A stretch of DNA of 64,000 nt, taken from Ophiocordyceps camponoti-saundersi (nom. inval.) (lineage: Eukaryota > Ascomycota > Sordariomycetes > Hypocreales > Ophiocordycipitaceae). The notes beneath the pieces are model-generated. The model saw only the letters and a program-made list of their open reading frames with translations, was not told the DNA's origin and ran no database searches. The stretch is from NCBI GenBank assembly GCA_003339415.1, contig PDHQ01000108.1:1-64000 (forward strand), read 5' to 3'. The position numbers were made by a program, and so were the translations under genes. Within the stretch, counting starts at the first letter, position 1. The number at the start of each line of letters is the position of its first letter. This document shows positions 40,093 to 52,718 of the stretch, in pieces.

Positions 40093-40600
40093 TATTAGAA
40101 TATATATATTACTAGCTATTTAGGAATATAATATACGTTAAATATACGTAGCATGCGTTATAGAGATAACTATCTTTATATAAATAAAGTAGGAGGTTAG
40201 GAATATATATAAAAAGGAGTTAAACTTAAGATAATACCGATCCGAGATTAGTATAATATTAATATAATATACGAAGTTAATATAGGAGGAGGATAGGGAG
40301 GCAGTTAGTAAGAGGAGGAATATATATATAATATACTTACTTTTTTATATTTTTTAAAAGAGAGATAAGTTATAAGTAAAGTTATTATTTAATTTTTTAT
40401 AATTTTATTAGCTAAAGTATATCGTATAGTAAACGTAATATTCCTATACGCTATATAATCTAAATAAGTTACCTAAACCTTATTATCTAAGTTAATATAA
40501 TATACGTATTCTAGGTTTAATTTATTAGTATCTCTACTATAAGAAGTTTATAATACGACTTTAGCTACTTATTTAGCTTAGGAAGGATACCTAACTAATA
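40093..40600 (+). repeat. K 3' LTR
   Basis: 508-bp direct copy of 36,993-37,500; ends CTAACTAATA next to the AAAAA duplication. Confidence 0.88.
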
Positions 40601-41920
40601 AAAAAGAAAAGAAAATTAAAAGTGGAAAAAAGGAGGCTTTTATAGTTAAGAGGTATATATTATATTTACCTTAATTATAATAAGCTATTAGTATATATTA
40701 AATTACTATATATTAATATATTTAAATTATATAAATATATACTTTACTTTATTATAATTAAAAAAAGTATATATTATAAATTTAAAGGGGTAAATTAGTA
40801 AGTTAATAATCTTATTTATAAATTACCCTAGGCTTAAGCTTTTTATTCCTTTTTTCTTCTTTCCTCCTTTACGCTAATTATTATTATTATTATTATTATA
40901 TAGCTATTAAAGTAAGCTTAGCCTAAACTTAAGTTAAAGTTTATAATATATTATATTAATTTTAAGTCGAGTTCGCTTTTATATTTATATAGCGCTTTAC
41001 CTCTTATTACTCTATACGTAAGATTATTTTACTTTCTAAGCGTATTATAGCTAAGGAGAACCTTATTATTTTAAGTAATAAGGGCGATAATAATAACGAT
41101 AAGAATAATATAAATTTTATTAATACTCTTATATTTTATTATATCGCTAAGAGTTACGCGGGTAAGTTTTAACTTTTTTTAAAATTTATATTAAACTTAG
41201 CTTATTTACTAATATATTATATACCGTAATAGCTTTATTTTCTCCGCAAGCTACTATTATTACTCTTAAGTTATATAAGAAAACTAGCTTTTATCTTGCT
41301 AGCGTAACTAAAATTATACCTAAGCGCTTCTACTATATTAATATATTAAAGTTAAATAATAATATACTTATTAAGTAAAAGTATAAGTATAAGCGTAATA
41401 ACGTATACTAGCTTATCTTTTATAATTAATATATAAAGTAGCTAATATAATAACTGCTATTTATAAATACTTATTAATATTAAAACTTTTAAATAGCGCG
41501 CGCTTATTATATTTATATAGCGGCGGGGTATTACTATAATCTAATATATTTTTATATTAATAATAATAATTTATCGAATTTATAATTAATATTAGCTAGC
41601 TAGACTTTTCTTATTATAGCTAATATAGCTTAAGTAATTATTATCTTTATAGTAAATAACTACTTTTTAAAGTTTAATTAAAAGGTAAAAGTATATTAAT
41701 AATAACTTAAACTTTAAATAATTTTAAACTAATATCTAACTAATATTAGTAATATCTTAATATTATATATAAAGCTAATAAAGCTTATTATAATACTAGC
41801 CCCCCCTGCGTAAAAGATAATTAGCATTTATTTTTATTATTTTTATATTTTTCTTTTTTTATTTTTATCTCTTATAGTTTACTAAATTAATTTACTTATA
41901 AGAGACCCTCTCCTTAACTA

Positions 41921-42090
41921 TTATAAAATATTATAAAATATTATAAAATATTATAAAATATTATAAAATATTATAAAATATTATAAAATATTATAAAATA
42001 TTATAAAATATTATAAAATATTATAAAATATTATAAAATATTATAAAATATTATAAAATATTATAAAATATTATAAAATATTATAAAATA
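41921..42090. repeat. 10-bp minisatellite, 17 exact units
   Basis: TTATAAAATA repeated 17 times without a single difference, inside the internal part of J. K lacks the array at the homologous place (about 37,900). The units have no CA or TG, so RIP leaves no trace on them, and exact identity suggests late expansion. Confidence 0.97.
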
Positions 42091-42433
42091 TTTATATTAA
42101 GTATTTACTAAGATTAATTTAAGATTAGTAAAACTTTAAGTTAAAATTAAAATAATATTTTATAAACCGCAGATTAAGTCTAAAAAAAGAAAAAAAAATA
42201 AATAATATTAACTTATAATAAGTTATTACTAAGTACTAAAATATTTAAATTATTAAATACTAACTAAATATTAATTAAAATATATTAATACTTTATTAAA
42301 ATAATAATTATAGCTTTTATATATATTAGTATTTTAATAATCTTTTATTATCTAAACTACTCTTTTATTTCTAACTAAATTATAAGTAATAAGGTAAGAT
42401 TATTTAAAATAATTTAGCCTTATTACTAATTAA

Positions 42434-42940
42434 TATTATTTAAGTATTCTTTTTAAGCTAAATAAAAGGCTAATATTATATTTTATTCTTATTATAATAG
42501 TTAAACTAAGTATTATAAGAAACTTTATATATATATATATTAACTTAAATAATAAAGTTTAAGTAACTTATCTATATTATATAGCTAAAAAATAGTTTAT
42601 CTCTTATCTTATATACTTTAGCTAACTAAGTTATAAATAATTAATTTTAATAACTTTATTTATAATTACTTTTTTAAAAAATATATAGAAAGATTAATAT
42701 ATTATATATATATCTTAGCTACCCTCCTTATTACTTAAAGATCCCTATTATATTAATATTATATATTATATTAAGATTATACTAATCTTAGATTAGTATT
42801 ATCTTAAGTTTAACTCCTTTTTATACGTATCCCTAACCTTATATTTTATTTATATAAAGATAGTAACCTTTATAATATATACCACGCGTTTTTAACGCGT
42901 ATTATATTTCTAAGCAGCTAGTAATATATATATTTTAATA
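42434..42940 (-). repeat. J 5' LTR
   Basis: 507 bp, direct partner of 35,748-36,255. More AT-converted than the K LTRs. Confidence 0.87.
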
Positions 42941-45312
42941 AATAGTATAAATAATAAAGTTATACTTTTATAAAAAAAAAGGTAGCTTTACGCGAAGATA
43001 TATAGAAGAATAGATATTCTTATTTTTATATAATAAGGATTATTTAACTATCTTTATATATAATAATATTCTTAATATTATTAAAGTACGCTTTTAAGCA
43101 ATTTATATTTTTAAGAAAAAAGAGGAATAATATTAGGGTATTAAAAATATAATATTATATAATACTAAAAAAGCTATTAATATTAATTATACTAATTAAA
43201 GTTATAGTAGCTAAGCTACTAAACTTAATTATAATAATACTTAAGGTTTAATTAATTTATATATCTAAGTTCTCTTATATAAATATTTTAGCTTAATTTT
43301 TACTAGTAGTAAAGAAGTTTATAGCGCTTATATCTTAAAGTTATCCCTAATATTTTATATAATAAATATCTATAGGAAAAACTTAACTACTTAGTTATAT
43401 AGTTTATTATATAAAGATATTTTCCCTTATAAATTAGTATATAAAAGTATTTAAAAGAATAAATTAAATAGCTTACTTAAGAGTATCCTTATCTTCCTTA
43501 TATAATAAGTTATTAAAGTTATTAATAATATTTTATCTTTTATACTTAAGAAGGAAGGCTTCGAATTTATTATTTATAAGGGGGTTTTTATTAAATTCTT
43601 TATATAAAGTAAAATACGCCTTTCTTATATAATTAAAATCCCCTTTTTTATAATTTATTAATTAGTAGCTTTCTTTTTTATAAATAAAGTAACGCTTTTT
43701 TATATAAGGTAATAAGTAATAATCCTCTTATTAAACTTATTTAAATTTATCTATATAAAACTTTAACTAGGGTAAATTCGGTTATAAGGAGTTTATATAA
43801 TAATATTAATTAATAAAGAACTAGTTTAATATTTTCTTATAGTTAAGGGTAACTCAGAGTAATATTTAAAAAATAGAGAAAAACTTTTTATATAAAAGCT
43901 TTATAGAGAGAAATACTAGCTTAAGTTTTAGCACCTTACGGTAAGCTTTATTTATTATAACGTAAAGTTAAGTCTCCCCTTCCCTAAAAGTATATTATAT
44001 AAGTTATATTTTTTTAATTAATTCCTTAAGGATTTCTAATATTATTTTCTTTAGGTATTTTTTTTTATATAAAGGTAAAAGTTATATTAGTTTAATTAGC
44101 TTAATATTATATATAATTTATTATTATATTAAAGTATAAATTAAGTATTTAATAAATCTTATCTTACTTCTTCTTAAGTTTTATATAGTAAAGGTAATAT
44201 AACTAAGCTAAGCTTATAAGAATATTTAGAAAAATAGCGTAATACTAGTTTTTAGTTATATTAATTTATTAGTAATATAATATAAAAAGCTTAGCTTTAT
44301 TATATAAGATATTATATAAAAAGCTTAAATAATTTTAGTCTTTCCGCTAGCTTTTATTAAATACCGTAACTTTGTTAAGGGTAATTAAGCTATTATTAAT
44401 CGGTTATATAAGAGGAAGGATAAAAGCTAGGCTTTTTAAAATTATTATAAAGGCCGTGGAGGAATCCGGTACTAGTATCTTTTTCGCTTTATATATAAAT
44501 ATATTAGAAGTTATACTAGGAGTTATATAAAGAGAAACCTTAATTAATAAAATAATCTTCTAAGTAAGGTTTTAGGTAAGGGTTATTAAGGTTATTAAAA
44601 GGGTAGCTAAAACGTGATTATACGAAGCCTTAATTACTAAGAGAAATTTCTCGATAAAGCTTCTAGTTTATTATATAATAACGCCTTATTCCTTAAGAAG
44701 CTATAGGAAGGCCTTAAGAAATAAATAGGAAACTTACTTTACTTAATATTTAGTTTATTCGTAAAAGTCTTCCTAAGCGCTATTAGTAAAAAGAGAGCTT
44801 TTAATCCTTAAGTAAATAGCTTTATATATAATTTTTCTTATATATATTATATATATTATAAGCTTAATATTTAAGGGTTTATTTATAATTTTCAGATTAG
44901 TTTTTTAGAAATCCGGGCTAGTTTTTACTTATTATATATAGACTAGAATTATACTTCTTTCAGCTATCTTTTTATATATAATTAAGTTAAGTTCCTAAGC
45001 TTAAGTTTAGGTTAGTTCCGGAGTTACTTAAGTTAATTCAGGTTAGGTAAGCGTAAGTATAAGCGCGTTTAAAAATACTAAGGGCGTATAAGAGTTTTTA
45101 TTAGATAATAAGGCATATAAAGCTATTATTATTATCTAAAAGGGTTCGGTATAAGGGTCTTATCTTTTTTCTTTATTATATAAAGTAGCTATTATATATA
45201 TTACTAAGTTATATAAAAGAGTAAGGTTAAGTATAATAGATTATTAATTCTTTTATTTATAGTTATTTTTTTTATTTTAGCTAATTTATATATTACCTAA
45301 TATATTAATTAG

Positions 45313-45589
45313 TATTAAATAAGCTATTTATTATTAATATTATAGGGGTCTTAAAAAGGAGTATATTATTATAATACTTTTTATATTACTATATAAAAGA
45401 GATAGCTATTAAAATACTTATTCGAATAAATATATAAAGTATTAATTAAGTAATATATAAAGTAAGGAGTAGTATTATAAGATTAGAAGGATCTTATATA
45501 AAGAGTTTTACTAACTTAAGTAAGCTATATAAAGTATAAGGCTATAAGGATAATATAAGGCTATTAAAGTATTATAAGATACTTTAATA
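45313..45589 (+). repeat. L right LTR
   Basis: 277 bp, aligned to the left LTR pieces 16,217-16,430 plus 31,644-31,706. Flanked on the right by GTAAG, the target duplication. It represents the uninterrupted form of the LTR into which the hAT jumped. Confidence 0.9.
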
Positions 45590-47305
45590 GTAAGTTATAT
45601 TAAAAACTAAGTAATTAAAACTCTTAGCTAATATTAAGTAATTATATAACTTAAGGCTAAGTAACTTTAGGCATTTAAGGGATATAAGACTTAGCTAAAG
45701 CTATCTTTATTATAATAATATTATAAGTTATTATAATTATATAAGTATTAATAGCTATTATAATAGCCGCTACCTTAACTAGAGTTATTATTACTATAAG
45801 CGACTTAGTAACCTTTTTTCTAATTAAGCCTAACTTTATAATATTTAGTATTAGTATAGTTTTAAACTTTAAAACTTTATTATTATTTTAGCTAAAACTA
45901 ACTTAGCGTAAGCTCCCTCTCTTATTTTTTCTAAAATATATTTTAGTAAAATATAAACGCTTTAAATTAATAATAAGAATAAGTAATAAGTTATTATTAT
46001 TATTATTAATATCTAGTATAATTATAAGAGTTTTAAGTATAGCGCGGGCCTTTTTCTTAATAAGATATATTTAGATTATAATAAGAGATATTTACTTTTT
46101 ACTTTTACTTTTTAATAACGCTATAAGCGCTACTTTAAGAAACTTTATTATTATTAGCTTATAAATCTTACTTACTTTATAAGTTAATTTTATCCTTACT
46201 TTAAGCGGAGCTTAAGCTAATATTCTTAACTTTTTAAATATTATTATTATTTTCTTATTTAAGTTAAGTATATTATAAGCTTTATTTATAAAGCTTAAGG
46301 TTTATAAATTAATAAAAGCGTTAATTTGCTATAAAATAATATAAAGTAATTTAAATATAAAAATAAATATCCCCCCCCTCTCCCTCCGCTTCTTTTACCT
46401 CCTTTATAACTTTAATATAGATACCTTTTAAGGTATTTCTTACTTTAATTATATTTTTAGAAGTATAGCTTTAGTTTAAATCTTAAATTAGAGTATAATC
46501 CTCCTTAGCTATAGCTTATACTTTTTTAAACTTTTATTATTTATTATAACGCTTAGCTTATATAATATATAGTTCCTTAATATTATTTTTAAGTTAAGGA
46601 TATATAAATATATAAGTAAAACTTATTTTAATATAAGTAATATATATACGCGCGTTTATAGCTATTAAATATTAGCTTAATTTTATTAATATTTAGCTTA
46701 AATAAAATATAATTTACTTAACTAATCCTAATAGCTAATATATAAATAGTAAATATAATTTTAAATATGTTTAAAAATATAACTATTATAAAGTATAGCT
46801 TATTTATTACTAGTTTTTATATTATAATTATAAGCTATTATTATTATTAAAAAGAAAGTTAAGAGTTAATATTATATATAAAGAAAAGAGGCCTTATATT
46901 ATATAAGCTATAAGATTTTATACTTATAGCGGATTTTTTACTAATTATAAAGCGCCGTAATATATATTAATATATACCTTTCCCCCCTTATAATAATATA
47001 TATTTTTTCCCCTTATTAAAAATCTAGCTTATATTTACCCTCTTATAGCTAAGGTTTATAGCCGCCCCCGCCTTAATAACCCCTAAACCACGGCTTAATT
47101 TACCTTAAACCTACTATTATAACTTAGTAAATTAGCACGAGGCCTGCTATAGCACCCTCTCCCTACTTATTATTTTTACTTTACTAGCTACTAACTACTT
47201 AATAAGGGGTTTTCCCCTAAGCCTAGCTTAGTTTTTCCCCTCTTCCTACCCTTTCTATACTTAAATACCTTATAAGTCCTTAGCGTAATATAGTATATAT
47301 ATATA
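45590..47305 (+). other. E2 3' region, part after the L insertion
   Basis: Reverse-complement homologue of E1 652-2,345. It holds the rest of the antisense frame (minus strand, about 45,600-46,500, heavily mutated), then the GC-richer terminal block 46,930-47,280 and a TA-repeat tail. The end word near 47,275 (GTCCTTAGCGTAATA) also occurs, as reverse complement, at the left end of the SINE-like element. Confidence 0.75.
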
Positions 47306-47898
47306 TAATATAATTTCTTTAGCCTTTATATATTTTAAAGAATTTTTTAATAAGAAAAAAGCTTATATATTTATTAGCTTTTAACTTAGCTATAATATTC
47401 CTTTTAAACTTAAAAAGCCCCTAAACTTAATAAAACCTCCTTTTTATAAAAAGACTTATAAAATACTTACTTTTAGAAAAGGAGATTATTAATTACTTAC
47501 TTAAGATTAGGTTTATTAAGCTAAATATTAATTTGTCCGCTACTTATATTTTCTTCGCGCTAAAGCTATATTTAATAGCTTAGCGCTTTTATATTAAATA
47601 TTAATAATTAAATAATTACTTAAAAAGTTAAATCTTACTTACTTTTTATTTAAAAAATATAGCGTTTAGCTTTTAGAAAGCGAAATAGTTTTTAAAAATT
47701 AATATTATTTAAGCGTTTTATTATCTTTATCTATACCTTAACTTTAAATACTTTATAGTTTTTTATATAAAGTTTAATCTATTTTGCTAGCTTATTCTTT
47801 TCTTAGCTTTAAAATAAAGCTTACTTAATTTTAAAATTTTATTAACGCTTAATTTTATAATTTTTTTAACTATTATATAAATATATATATAAATAATA
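47306..47898. other. decayed AT-rich spacer between E2 and A2
   Basis: About 590 bp, strongly RIP-mutated, no frame or repeat that I can name. The right end (47,881-47,898, ATATATATATAAATAATA) is the left copy of the A2 target duplication. It may be part of the older sequence into which E2 jumped. Confidence 0.5.
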
Positions 47899-49768
47899 GT
47901 AATAATTTATACGCTAGTGCGCCTTATATAACTTAGAACTATCTTATATATATTCTAAAAAGGGGAAAAACTAAAAAACTTAAAGTAAAACCCTCCCCTT
48001 AAGCGTTACCTTAGCTTTAAGTTAGACCCCGCTTATACTTAATATTTTATATAATTAATAAGTTAAGTATTAACTAATAATTTAGAAGCTAATATTTCCC
48101 TTAAAGCGGACTTTATCGTAGTAAAAGTGCGCGTAAACTAAGTTTAGTATAACGTTTATATAGCTTACTTATCCTCCTAGCTATTATTATTACTATAAAC
48201 TAAATCCCTATATTTAATTAAAATAGCCTTAATAATCTAATCTATTAAGGCCTTATTAATATAGCTTAAAAATATATAAAAGTTTTATTATTTTATAATA
48301 AACCTTATAATAGCTAATCTTAAAAAATAGCTAAATTATTATAATAAAGCTATAAATAAGTATAAAGTTAGAGTTAGAGGAGGGGATATTATTATATTCG
48401 CTCTTTAGCGTTTCCGCCCTAGCTATTATTAGTTTTTAGTTAGCGCTAAAAGGGAAGGAGGGGCGGTATATATAGAGTTCTAGTCCGTAAACTTCTAAAA
48501 TTTAATAATATATATATCCTTCGCCCGGTCCTATATCGCTCTTATCTTAAAGTAAACTTAACTTTATTTAAGGTAAAATTTTTAATAAAAAAATAATAAT
48601 ATATTTTTTTCTTATAAGCTATAAGGTAAATAAATTTACTTTTTATATATAAAGCGGTAAAATATTTATTATATTATAGCTTTATTATATAATATTTAGC
48701 GATATATTTAAATTAGTAATATTTAAAATATTACTAAAGTTAAACTTTTAGTATATATAATTTAATATTAAAAATCTTTATTTATATTATTATATTTTTA
48801 TTATAAATTTAATTTATATTTACTATATTATTAATAATAATTATTAAGAAACTCCGCTAAGTTTTAGGATAATATCTTTTTATAAATAATTATATTATTA
48901 AAACCTTATTTAATAACTTAATTTTTTTTTAAAAAGCTTCCTTATTATTTTATTATAAAGCTTACGCTAATACCCCTTTTATAATAAAAGTATAACTTTT
49001 ATTATTAAAGTATACCTTTTTTTTTAAAAGTAATATAAAGCTATTTTAAATTAAACTAAAGCTTATAAATAGTATTTTAAAATATTATTATAATATTACT
49101 ATTAAATAATTTCCTTATTATAAAAGCTTAGCTTTATTTATAAAGTTTATAATTAATATTTATTATAATTATTTTAAAATTTTTAATATAAAGTAAAGTA
49201 GCTATAAAATTAAAATAAATTATAAGCTATCGCTTATATTACTTAGAAATTTACTTTTTAATAATTTTCTCTAATATTTTAGCTATAATTATAGCTTATA
49301 TTAAAGAAATTTTACTCTCCTCGAAACTATAGAAAAAAAAAGAAACCGCGGGTATAATAGCTAAGGAGATATTACTAATTAATAAAATTAGAGTAAGGGG
49401 GGCACTTTTTAAACTCTCTTAGACTCCGCTACTTATTTAAAAATTACTTATATAAAAATAAAAATATCTCTTAAAATAATCTTATTAATATTTACCTTAG
49501 CTTTTAATAAAATAATAAGTATAGTAAATTTTTAAATTTAAGATTATTATAATTTAGAGTAAAGCTATATTCTAAGTGAAAAATTTTCGCGGTTACGATT
49601 AACTTATTTAGCGTTACCCTCCCCCTTAAAGTTACTCCGGGCATAGCTAGCTATTATTATAAGGTAAGGGAGGGAGCGGAGTCTACTTATAATATAAAAA
49701 TAAGAAGTTTATATCCGCGTCGCTATAAGCGCGGAATTTATAAAATATATATATAATAGTTTTCTTAG
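47899..49768 (-). mobile_element. family A retroposon, copy A2
   Basis: Full-length reverse copy (1,870 bp) of A1. An 18-bp target duplication, ATATATATATAAATAATA, lies at 47,881-47,898 and 49,769-49,786. The tail is at the left (TAATAATTTAT...), the 5' end at the right with the CCGCG...GCGCGG-containing terminal segment (49,713-49,735). It keeps more CpG than A3 and A4. Confidence 0.82.
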
Positions 49769-49786
49769 ATATATATATAAATAATA

Positions 49787-51997
49787 TTTTAATTTATTTA
49801 AATAATAAAAAAGGAATATTAAGAGTAATATTAGGAAAAAATTTAATATTTATATTAAGTAAACTTATAAAAGGATATTTAAAAATTAAAATTTAATATT
49901 ATAAAAATTAATTACTTTAATATAATATTATATATAAGTTAAAGAATAAGTATAAACTTTTATAAAAAATAAGTAATTATATTAAAAATTTAAAGATTTT
50001 TATAATTATAAGGCTATTTACTTATTTATAGAATTTTATAACTTTATTTAAAATTTTTCTATTATATTAGCGCTATTATTAAGCCTCTAAATTATTTCTT
50101 AAAAAATATTATATTTAAACTTAAATTAAAGTAAAAGGAAGCTTTTAATAAAATATAGGAATTAGCTATATAAGCTTTAATACTCGCTTTTCTCTATTTA
50201 AAACTCTTAATATATTTTAAGACTAACACTTTTTAAAATATTACTATTAGTATATTTTAATAATAATAAAATAATTAAATATAAAAACTTATAAGCTTTT
50301 CCTTAAAAATAATAAACTTAGCTAAATATATTTACTTAATTTAAGATTATAAAATTCTTATTATTATATAAAGCTTTAAGTATTTTTACTTATTATTACT
50401 TACTTAGAAACTTAATATAATTATAAATTATAAAGCTTTAGTTTATTTTATAATAAAAAGACTATTTTTTACTTATTAAGTTTAATAATCTAATTTCCTT
50501 ATTTAGTTTAATATTTATTTTATATATTAATTTAGCTAGCTAAATATAGCTACTAATACTTTTTTATATAAAATAGCTAAACTCCTAATTATAAAAGCTT
50601 ATAAGAAGGAAGAAAGGACGCTTATAATAATTCTTTTAAAAAACTTTAAATTTAAAGCTTTAACTTTAACTGTTATAATTACCCTAATTTACCTTATAGA
50701 AAACTTTATTTTTTAAAAAATAAAATTAATATTACTCTTTTAATAAGAGAATATAAGCTAAAACTTTAGATTTTATAATAACCTTCTTATTATCCCTAAA
50801 TAAGATAATTAAAAGCGATTTTTTCTTTATATTACCTTAATTTATAATATATATAAGCTAGCTATTTTCGCTTATAATAAATAAAATAAGATTACCTAAA
50901 TATTTTAATAAAGCTATTATTAGCTTAGGATAAAGTAAAATATTTATTAATATATTTATAATTATTATAAATATTAAAGGAATAATATATTATAAGATAA
51001 AACTTTAAGTTTATTATACCTTTTACTTATTTTAACTTTTATATAAAAGTATATTATTTATAATAGGAAAATAATATTTAAAAATTACTTTAAATATAAC
51101 TATATTTAAACTTTTATTTATAAGCTAAGCTAAGCTATTATTATATTACTAAGTTACTAAGTTAAAAGAATAATATAACTAAGGTGCTTATAAGATATTA
51201 TTTCTAATACCTTTATTATCTTTTTAATATATTTAATATAAAAATTATTAATAATATTAGCTTATTTATTTTAAAATTTCTTAGTAAAATTAACTAGCTA
51301 ACTTATAATAAGTATTATTATAATAGTGCTCTTTATTCTTAAATATAAGAAAATATAAAAGTAACTAACTAATATTTAAACTAAAAGCTTTAGCTTTATA
51401 TAAGTAAATATTAAAATAATTAGAGTATTTTCTTTCTTACTTTAAACTTTATATATAACTCCTTTTAATATATATTAATTAATATAACGCTATTTATAAT
51501 TTCTTTTAGAAAAGGTATATAAAACCCCCTTTTAGTTACTAGCTCTTAGGATACCTTAAGCGCTTTAAGCTTTATTATTATAGCTTATAAACTTATCGCC
51601 TAAGTATAGAAAATATAATAATAAGTTTAAGCTATTATTAAGAAAGCCCGCGGTAAGTAAAAAACTTAAGCTAATAAAAGATAATACTTAATAAATTTTA
51701 TAATTAATAATAAGGTATTTCTTAACTATAAAAGTTTCTTTATAATTATACTTATAATACGCTTTAGTATATAATAATTAGAACCTTTTATAATTATTAA
51801 AAAATAAAGCTATAGCTATATTTTTAACTTATTAAATAGCTATTAGATAATAAACTTATTTTACCCTAATTATTTTTAGAAAGCTATTATAAATCTTTTA
51901 CTTAGCTAAAAAACGCTTTTTACTAAAGCGGAAATTATTAATAATATATTAAAATAAAAAGTAAATAAAATCTTTTAATTTTATATTATAAAATAAC
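49787..51997. other. very AT-rich decayed sequence, one possible coding relic
   Basis: No repeat copy elsewhere in the window is evident. At about 51,590-51,960 one plus-strand frame has fewer stops and reads as a Pro/Gln/Lys-containing protein segment, but I recognise no family. The rest shows no readable frame. Probably an older transposon relic. Confidence 0.35.
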
Positions 51998-52010
51998 GCT
52001 ATTAGTTAAT

Positions 52011-52705
52011 TAATTAATTATTACGCTAAGGACCTAATATTAGGTATTTAAAACTTCTATTATATATAAAGCTAATAGGTTTTTTAAGACCTAATAGGAA
52101 AAACCTTAAGTAGGGACTATTTAAGTAAAACCCCCTTTAATTAACTATATACTATTAAGTTAAGCACCACTCTAAGGTTCTAATAAGGTACGCGGCGGTT
52201 TAATATATTAAGCTTATTATAGCTTAGGTATAATTAATTTAGCTATATCGCTATTACTATAGCTATTATAAAAGTCCGCTATAAAGTCCGCTCCGCTCCG
52301 CTCCGCATAAGTTAAAAGGTTTAAGGCCCCCTTATATATATATATAAGTAAGTAATAGCGCTATAAATTAATTAAATTAACTAAGCTATTTTAAGCTTTA
52401 AGTAGGCTATTAGAGTCTAACTCCGTGGCGGGGTTTAATAATATAAGGACTTATATAGCGCCTTATTACGTAAGGTATATGCCGCTTACGGCTACGCTTT
52501 ATAAGGAGCCTTCCGGGAGCCCTATACTAGGAAGATTATTTATCTAACCTGATCTAAGCCGCTATATCTATTTATAAGCGCTATATAGCTACGCTGCCTT
52601 AGTTAGGGGGTCCTTTAAGCCCTTATACTATTTTCTAAATTCGAACTAATTACCTCTTAAAAAGAGGTTATTTTAAAAATATAACCGTTATGCTAAAATA
52701 GTAAT
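52011..52705 (-). mobile_element. tRNA-headed SINE-like element, lightly mutated
   Basis: A 13-bp target duplication, GCTATTAGTTAAT, lies at 51,998-52,010 and 52,706-52,718 (15 bp if one C/T difference is allowed). The 5' end is at the right with a tRNA-like head, followed by a body with CpG-rich words (a CCGCT repeat at 52,282-52,306, and 52,470-52,520) and a TAAT-repeat tail at the left. TG and CA survive here, unlike in the neighbours. The 3' end (52,018-52,055) matches the 3' end of LINE E, the usual way in which a SINE borrows a LINE's machinery. Confidence 0.75.
52628..52702 (-). promoter_or_regulatory. tRNA-like head with RNA polymerase III A and B boxes
   Basis: On the minus strand a TAGCATAACGG word (52,685-52,695) fits the A box and GTTCGAATT (52,638-52,646) fits the B box. 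The two outer arms pair (ACTATTT/AAATAGT), and a perfect 5-bp stem with a 7-base loop TTTTTAA lies between. That loop would place UUU as anticodon (Lys), but spacing is off: about nine extra bases before the stem and almost no variable loop. It is therefore a tRNA-derived promoter rather than a working tRNA gene. Confidence 0.6.
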
Positions 52706-52718
52706 GCTATTAGTTAAT

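Larger units (their letters stand above)
36993..40600 (+). mobile_element. LTR element K (3.61 kb), nested in J
   Basis: Two 508-bp LTRs at 36,993-37,500 and 40,093-40,600, target duplication AAAAA at 36,988-36,992 and 40,601-40,605. Internal part 2.59 kb, homologous in reverse to J on both sides of the insertion. Orientation is taken from a TATATAAATAAAG box at about 37,077 and an A/G-rich tract before the right LTR. A CpG-rich stretch at 38,460-38,900 reads as a short basic frame (Lys/Arg-rich) but without a known motif. Confidence 0.88.
35748..42940 (-). mobile_element. LTR element J (3.6 kb without K), in L
   Basis: Direct LTRs of 507-508 bp at 35,748-36,255 and 42,434-42,940. Target duplication AATAA (35,743-35,747) against AATAG (42,941-42,945), one RIP-type G to A apart. 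Same family as K, opposite orientation; K is inserted in J at 36,993. Net internal part about 2.56 kb, too short for a full Gag-Pol, and I find no RT motif, so probably non-autonomous. Confidence 0.88.
33242..44830 (+). pseudogene. L long coding relic (split by J), unidentified
   Basis: The frame at 35,276-35,747 has few stops, and after removal of J plus one AATAG duplicate it continues in the same phase from 42,946 to about 44,830. Together with 33,242-34,140 (same phase) this suggests a protein well over 1,000 residues, with phase changes between 34,150 and 35,270. The text is rich in Leu, Ile, Lys, Phe and Tyr. I looked for RT, integrase, helicase and tyrosine-recombinase motifs and found none that I would defend. 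Unidentified. Confidence 0.4.
16217..45589 (+). mobile_element. LTR-flanked element L (about 7.0 kb without its guests), in E2
   Basis: Direct terminal repeats of 277 bp lie at 16,217-31,706 (the left one is itself split by a hAT) and 45,313-45,589. The target duplication GTAAG is at 16,212-16,216 and 45,590-45,594. The LTRs start TATTAG and end TTAATA, as expected for TG...CA after RIP. After removal of the hAT and of J, about 6.96 kb remain, with long plus-strand frames at 32,330-33,060 and 33,242-44,830. In the frames I read I recognise no reverse transcriptase, RNase H or integrase, so Copia/Gypsy class is open. Confidence 0.8.

Noticed and set aside
652..47305. Long inverted repeat between 0.65-7 kb and 8-47 kb
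   Set aside because: It is not a palindromic element but two LINE E copies in opposite orientation, one inserted in the other.
52628..52702. A functional tRNA-Lys gene
   Set aside because: Outer arm, anticodon-like stem and T-loop word are present, but the spacing before the anticodon stem is nine bases too long and the variable loop nearly absent. The SINE head explanation fits the flanking target duplication.
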